Source of the DNA: an uncultured Ruminococcus sp.
Lineage (GTDB): Bacteria > Bacillota > Clostridia > Oscillospirales > CAG-272
Assembly (NCBI GenBank): GCA_902778145.1
Contig: CACYWW010000015.1
Span: 1-37,762 of the forward strand
Direction: 5' to 3'
Length of the DNA stretch: 37,762 nucleotides
Part shown: piece by piece, positions 34,219 through 37,762 of the stretch
Layout: each line of letters starts with the position of its first letter
Position numbering within the stretch: position 1 is the first letter of the stretch
Notes under the pieces: generated by a model
Seen by the model: the letters and a program-made list of their open reading frames with translations, nothing else
Database searches by the model: none
Told to the model about the DNA's origin: nothing
Position numbers and translations under genes: made by a program

Positions 34219-37200
34219 TTAAGAAACGACGTGTTTTCTCTTCAGTACCGGTATCGCGACACCGGACATAAGGAGCAGTGCAACGCAGAAGCCGATGCGA
34301 GCGTCGGCTGTTTGCGGCGGTTCTTCCGTGGGCGGAGGCGTTATTTCCGTATTTGTTATAACGAAGCCTGTCTTTGCTGTCCCCGTGATCTCTTTTGTAT
34401 ATCCGTCCGGCAGAATTTCGTCGACCGTGTATGATATCGCGTGGCCGTCCGTGTGATCGTACACGGGAAGATCTTCGAAGACGTGGACCCGGTTCGTGCC
34501 TTTGCCGAGCGTGACGGAGGTTATGTTGTTCCCGTCCGCGTAAAGGATGATCTCGATCCGCTCGAGCTCTTTGCCGATCCACTTCTTTTCAACGCTTATC
34601 CGAGTTTTTTCATCGTTTACGTTCGTCAGCGTGAACTCGTTCTCAGCCGTCCCGGTGATCTCGCAGATGTATCCTTCGCACTCGTTTTCTCTGACGGAGT
34701 ACGTGATCTCGTTCCCGTCGGCGTCGTATTTGTCGAGTCCGTCGAAGACGTACCTCCAGCCGTCCTCCTCGGTGATAAGGACCGTGCTCACGACCTCATC
34801 TCCGTTCAGAAGCGAGACGCTGATCTTGTCTGTCGACGGGCCTGTCCAGACTTTTATCACGCTTACCGAGGTGAACCCGCTTATCCTGTTCGTCAGGGTG
34901 AAGCCCTCTTCGGCACTGCCGGAGATGGTGGAAACGTATCCCGGCTGACGGAATTCATCGAGCGTGTACAGTATCTTATGACCGTCGGCCTGATCGTATT
35001 TCGGAAGATCCCTGAATACGTATTCCCATTCGGTGAGCGTTACGGTGACGAGAGGCTCTCCGTCCGCAAGGAGCGTTACTGTAATGCTGTCCGCCGGCGT
35101 GCCGATCCATATCTTTTTCAGAGGTATATCAAGCTTTTCCGTGCTGCGGTTCGTCACGGTGAAGCCCTCGGCGGCGGAACCGGTTATACCGGAAGTATAA
35201 CCCGGCAGATAGTTTTCATCTACCGTATATACGATCTCGTGACCGTCGGTCGGGTCGTATTTCGGAAGGGAAGCAAACGTGTATTCCCAGCCTGTTGCGG
35301 TGTCAAGCGTTGCAGACGCTTCAAGTATGTCATCCGCGTAGAGGTTTATCACGACCGGGCCGCCTTCGATCCCGATCCAGACCTTTTTGACGGGTATGTT
35401 TAACTGTTCGATGTTCACGTTCGTTATCATGAAGCCGACCGTCGCGTCGCCGTCATAAATCGTCATATAATCGCCGCTCCCGCCGACCTCTTTTACGTCG
35501 TAGAGATACGCCTCACCGGTCTCGCTGTTATATACGTCAAGACCGGTAAATGTATGAGACCAGTCCGTATCAGGATCGAGAACGGCGTACCCGACAGGTT
35601 CGTCATCCTTCAGGAGAACTACCGTCACGGAAGCGGCGGCGGGGCCGACCCAGACCTTTTTTACCGGGATGTCGATCTTTTCCGTGTTTATATTCGTTAT
35701 TACGAAGCCCTCAAGCGCCGAGCCGGAGTATTCCGTGCTGTATACGCCGCCGTCGGCGTCTGTCTCCGTGACACCGTAAACGATCTCGTGGCCGTCTGTT
35801 TCATCGTATTTCAAAAGGCCCCGGAATACCGTCTCCCAGTTGTTCGAGCTGTTCAGGGTAAAAGTTTCGATCACGGTGCCGTCCGCCGTCAGCTGTGCGG
35901 TGATCTCATTTGCCGCAGGTCCGACCCAGACCTTTTTGACCGGGATATCGATCCGCTCAATGTATTTGTTTACGGCTGTGAAGCCGGTGTACATATCCCC
36001 GGTTATTAACTGCGAGTAGTTTTCGTGGTATTCCTCTTCAATGTTGTAAACGATCTCCATGCCGGTTTCGGCGTCATATACGGGGAGATCGGTGAATGTC
36101 CCGTACCAGTCAGTCGAGGCACTTACGGTAAGGGATCTTCCGGTATATACGTCACCGTTGTACAGATAGAAGGTAGTGCTGTCCTGCACGGGGCCTTCCC
36201 ATATCTTTTTGACGCTTATCTGTGTTTTTACCGGATCGTTTTCTACGGTCAGCGTATATGATCCGCCCTCTGTCGCGGTGAAGGTGTGCTCAGACGTGTC
36301 GATCACGTAACCTGCGGGCGCCGTGATCTCGACGACCTTGTACTCGCCCATCACGTCGATCGTCATACCGGCTCTGCCGTTTTCATCTGTCGTGAGCGTG
36401 AATGTTTCGTTGTCGGACAAACGCACGACCGTGAAGACCGCGCCGGACAATAAAGCGCCGTTTTCACTGTCTTTTTTCAATATCGAGAAATTGAAGACGT
36501 TGTCACCGTCGCCCGTTCCTCCGGAATGTGAGCCCGAGTATTCCGCGATGGCGGCAGCCTCGCCGGCGTCAGCCGAACCGTCCATTCTGTTCATGAGCTT
36601 TACGCCCGGAACGTACGTAGTATAGTAGAAAAGGAAGAATGACTGAGCGCCGACGTCTCCCACGTCAAGTGTGAACTCCGTCATATCGTCGTTGAAAGTG
36701 AGCTTGTCCTTTAAGTCGTCATATTTGTACCGCCTTCCGGTGGATACGGTATAACCGTATTCGTCGAATTCTTTTTCGACAAGCTCAAACATCTCCGGGA
36801 TGAACCGTATGCCCTTCAGATCGCCGTCCGCCGCGTATATGCGGTCACGGATGATCAGATTGTTCAGATCCATACGGGCAAAGTTTATCCTTGCCTCCCA
36901 GCGCACGTATTCGTCCGTGCTGTTGCCCTTGCTCGCCCATTTTGAGAGGACCTCGTTCGGGTTTATCAATGACGGGGTGTTCGGCAGTACGGGGATCGTT
37001 ATCGTTTCCTCCGTCGTCCCCGCGACGATGGTGAACGTATTCGGCTCGTTCAAATTCGCGAATTCCTGACTCAGGTAGAATTCGAGGAAAAGCGTGCCCG
37101 CAACGTTGAATCTGTCGTTCACGTAATCCGTGAATGTGACCTTTACAGTGCCGCCGCCTTCCTTGCCGTTTGAATTGACGTGGGCGTGAGCCACGGTCAT

Positions 37201-37524
37201 ACCGTCAGGCGACAGCATGTCGAAGTCGCACGCGGAGGCGTTTGTCGGGAATATCATTTCATCGGGCAGCGTTATCATGAAATAATCGCCCTCGCGCAGC
37301 GTGTTCCCGTATTCGCTCGCGTTCCATTTCATACGGATCCTGTACCACTTGTCGACTTTGATCGTCGATTGCTCGGTGTTTCCGGTAGTACTCACGATGT
37401 CGAAGCCGGTGATCGTTATATCCGTCAGCTCCGACACATCGTTTTCCGCCATTACGACAGACGGAAACAGCAAGCTGAATATCAGAATGACGGAACAGAT
37501 CACGGTGATCTTTCTTTGTTTCAT
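34219..37524 (-). CDS. Cna-type adhesin: collagen-binding-like head, SpaA domain, seven Cna-B domains
   Basis: The 1101-residue protein (ATG at 37524, GGAGGG at 37533-37538; the frame stays open upstream to 37656 but without an RBS) has a signal peptide (cleavage after VVMA, about 26). A Cna-A-like adhesin head covers about 30-345 (TDITITGFDIVS, VRWEARINFARMDL), a SpaA-like domain about 350-440 (SGAVFTVVRL, GEYKVVEITAPAGYVID) and seven Cna-B domains about 441-1060. Each Cna-B domain starts K-(V/I/K)-W and keeps a central Glu (VDE, VTE) and a late Asn (TN), the residues of Lys-Asn isopeptide bonds. The end is PPQTAD, a helix and KRKHVVS, a variant sorting signal. It likely sits on the cell surface and binds a host or matrix protein. 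It has its own promoter and terminator. Confidence 0.92.
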   Translation of the reverse strand: MKQRKITVICSVILIFSLLFPSVVMAENDVSELTDITITGFDIVSTTGNTEQSTIKVDKWYRIRMKWNASEYGNTLREGDYFMITLPDEMIFPTNASACDFDMLSPDGMTVAHAHVNSNGKEGGGTVKVTFTDYVNDRFNVAGTLFLEFYLSQEFANLNEPNTFTIVAGTTEETITIPVLPNTPSLINPNEVLSKWASKGNSTDEYVRWEARINFARMDLNNLIIRDRIYAADGDLKGIRFIPEMFELVEKEFDEYGYTVSTGRRYKYDDLKDKLTFNDDMTEFTLDVGDVGAQSFFLFYYTTYVPGVKLMNRMDGSADAGEAAAIAEYSGSHSGGTGDGDNVFNFSILKKDSENGALLSGAVFTVVRLSDNETFTLTTDENGRAGMTIDVMGEYKVVEITAPAGYVIDTSEHTFTATEGGSYTLTVENDPVKTQISVKKIWEGPVQDSTTFYLYNGDVYTGRSLTVSASTDWYGTFTDLPVYDAETGMEIVYNIEEEYHENYSQLITGDMYTGFTAVNKYIERIDIPVKKVWVGPAANEITAQLTADGTVIETFTLNSSNNWETVFRGLLKYDETDGHEIVYGVTETDADGGVYSTEYSGSALEGFVITNINTEKIDIPVKKVWVGPAAASVTVVLLKDDEPVGYAVLDPDTDWSHTFTGLDVYNSETGEAYLYDVKEVGGSGDYMTIYDGDATVGFMITNVNIEQLNIPVKKVWIGIEGGPVVINLYADDILEASATLDTATGWEYTFASLPKYDPTDGHEIVYTVDENYLPGYTSGITGSAAEGFTVTNRSTEKLDIPLKKIWIGTPADSITVTLLADGEPLVTVTLTEWEYVFRDLPKYDQADGHKILYTLDEFRQPGYVSTISGSAEEGFTLTNRISGFTSVSVIKVWTGPSTDKISVSLLNGDEVVSTVLITEEDGWRYVFDGLDKYDADGNEITYSVRENECEGYICEITGTAENEFTLTNVNDEKTRISVEKKWIGKELERIEIILYADGNNITSVTLGKGTNRVHVFEDLPVYDHTDGHAISYTVDEILPDGYTKEITGTAKTGFVITNTEITPPPTEEPPQTADARIGFCVALLLMSGVAIPVLKRKHVVS

Positions 37525-37584
37525 TATCTTGTCCCTCCTGTTTTCGGACAGACCTTCCGTTTTGTCGGTCTGTTTATTCGGGAC

Positions 37585-37619
37585 ATTATACCATACGTCC
37601 AATAACGGACTACTAACGG
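37585..37619 (-). promoter_or_regulatory. Adhesin promoter with 11-base-spaced direct repeats
   Basis: On the minus strand CCGTTAGT (37619-37612) and CCGTTATT (37608-37601) repeat with an 11-base period. They end 10 bases before TATAAT (37590-37585). The layout and TGGTATAAT context match the kinase promoter at 34096-34129, so both are probably bound by the same activator. Confidence 0.75.
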
Positions 37620-37646
37620 AAAAACAAAAAAAGCCCCGGAAACGCT

Positions 37647-37742
37647 CGACCGTCATAAGGAAATTTTTTCACCTCACGTTCGAGTGGTGAGTAAGTGCGC
37701 ACTTAACAAAAGCAGACTGAGAACAAAATCAGTCTGCTTTTT
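37647..37742. repeat. Right copy of the 96-base inverted repeat
   Basis: This is the reverse complement of 1-96, with one mismatch. It includes the hairpin 37708-37741 and the palindrome AAGTGCGCACTT (37693-37704). Twenty further bases (37743-37762) lie outside it, ending in TATAATG, and have no counterpart on the left because the window begins there. Confidence 0.9.
37708..37741. terminator. Bidirectional terminator-like hairpin in the right inverted repeat
   Basis: AAAAGCAGACTGA (37708-37720) pairs with TCAGTCTGCTTTT (37729-37741), the mirror of the hairpin at 2-35. On this side it would shield the adhesin promoter from leftward read-through. Confidence 0.65.
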
Positions 37743-37762
37743 CGTGTTCAACCGGTATAATG

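Noticed and set aside
34441-36261. Several rightward frames, up to 320 codons, across the adhesin
   Set aside because: They are antisense to the Cna-B repeats and repeat for that reason only.
1-37742. Circular replicon or linear plasmid with terminal repeats
   Set aside because: The end repeats are inverted, not direct, so they do not close a circle. No replication or partition gene is present, 20 bases lie outside the right copy, and the genes look chromosomal.
1-37742. Composite transposon flanked by the inverted repeats
   Set aside because: No transposase, integrase or cargo typical of transposons was found, and no target duplication can be checked because the left flank is missing.

Overview
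The window looks like chromosomal DNA of an uncultured, probably gut-associated, member of the Clostridia (Bacillota). The signs are strong AGGAGG-type ribosome binding sites, TTGACA/TATAAT promoters with 17-base spacing, LytS/YesM-type kinase signalling, SipW-type signal peptidases and giant secreted proteins built from InlB/Listeria-Bacteroides, Cna-B and SpaA-like modules. No rRNA, tRNA, CRISPR array, transposase, integrase or phage gene was seen. The assignment rests on gene content only.

Layout, left to right. (1) 1-4407 holds ordinary genes: two leftward membrane proteins, each with its own promoter, then a rightward operon of a small lipoprotein, an SGNH esterase and peptidase T. (2) 4408-4889 is a gene-free stretch with palindromic intergenic repeats. 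(3) 4890-11846 is an AT-richer unit: a 38-residue membrane peptide, a divergent Lgt-like membrane protein, a 1982-residue secreted repeat protein and a 29-residue peptide. (4) 12225-30806 is the centrepiece, one long rightward gene set: SipW-type signal peptidase, abundant-looking TasA-like subunit, membrane-anchored subunit, second SipW, two more TasA-like subunits, a 4258-residue adhesin and a last TasA-like subunit. A bidirectional terminator closes it. (5) 30931-37524 is leftward: a Cna-type adhesin, a soluble histidine kinase, its winged-helix response regulator and a small wall protein with a carbohydrate-binding-like fold.

How the parts may work together. The SipW enzymes would release TasA-like subunits that assemble into fibres. 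The giant adhesin sits inside this operon and has a stalk of 24 domains in which Lys, Glu and Asn are kept at the positions used for intramolecular isopeptide bonds. The two-component system next door probably controls the 1101-residue Cna adhesin and itself: both promoters lack a clear -35 box and instead carry two copies of an (A/T)CGTTA-type repeat 11 bases apart, ending 9-10 bases before the -10 box, as in PhoB-class activation. The three proteins with C-terminal anchors carry unusual sorting motifs (NPPTQD, NPPTSD, PPQTAD), and no sortase gene lies in the window.

The window is bounded by a 96-base inverted repeat (1-96 and 37647-37742, one mismatch). This may mark an invertible segment, a dispersed repeat where the assembly stopped, or an assembly artefact.
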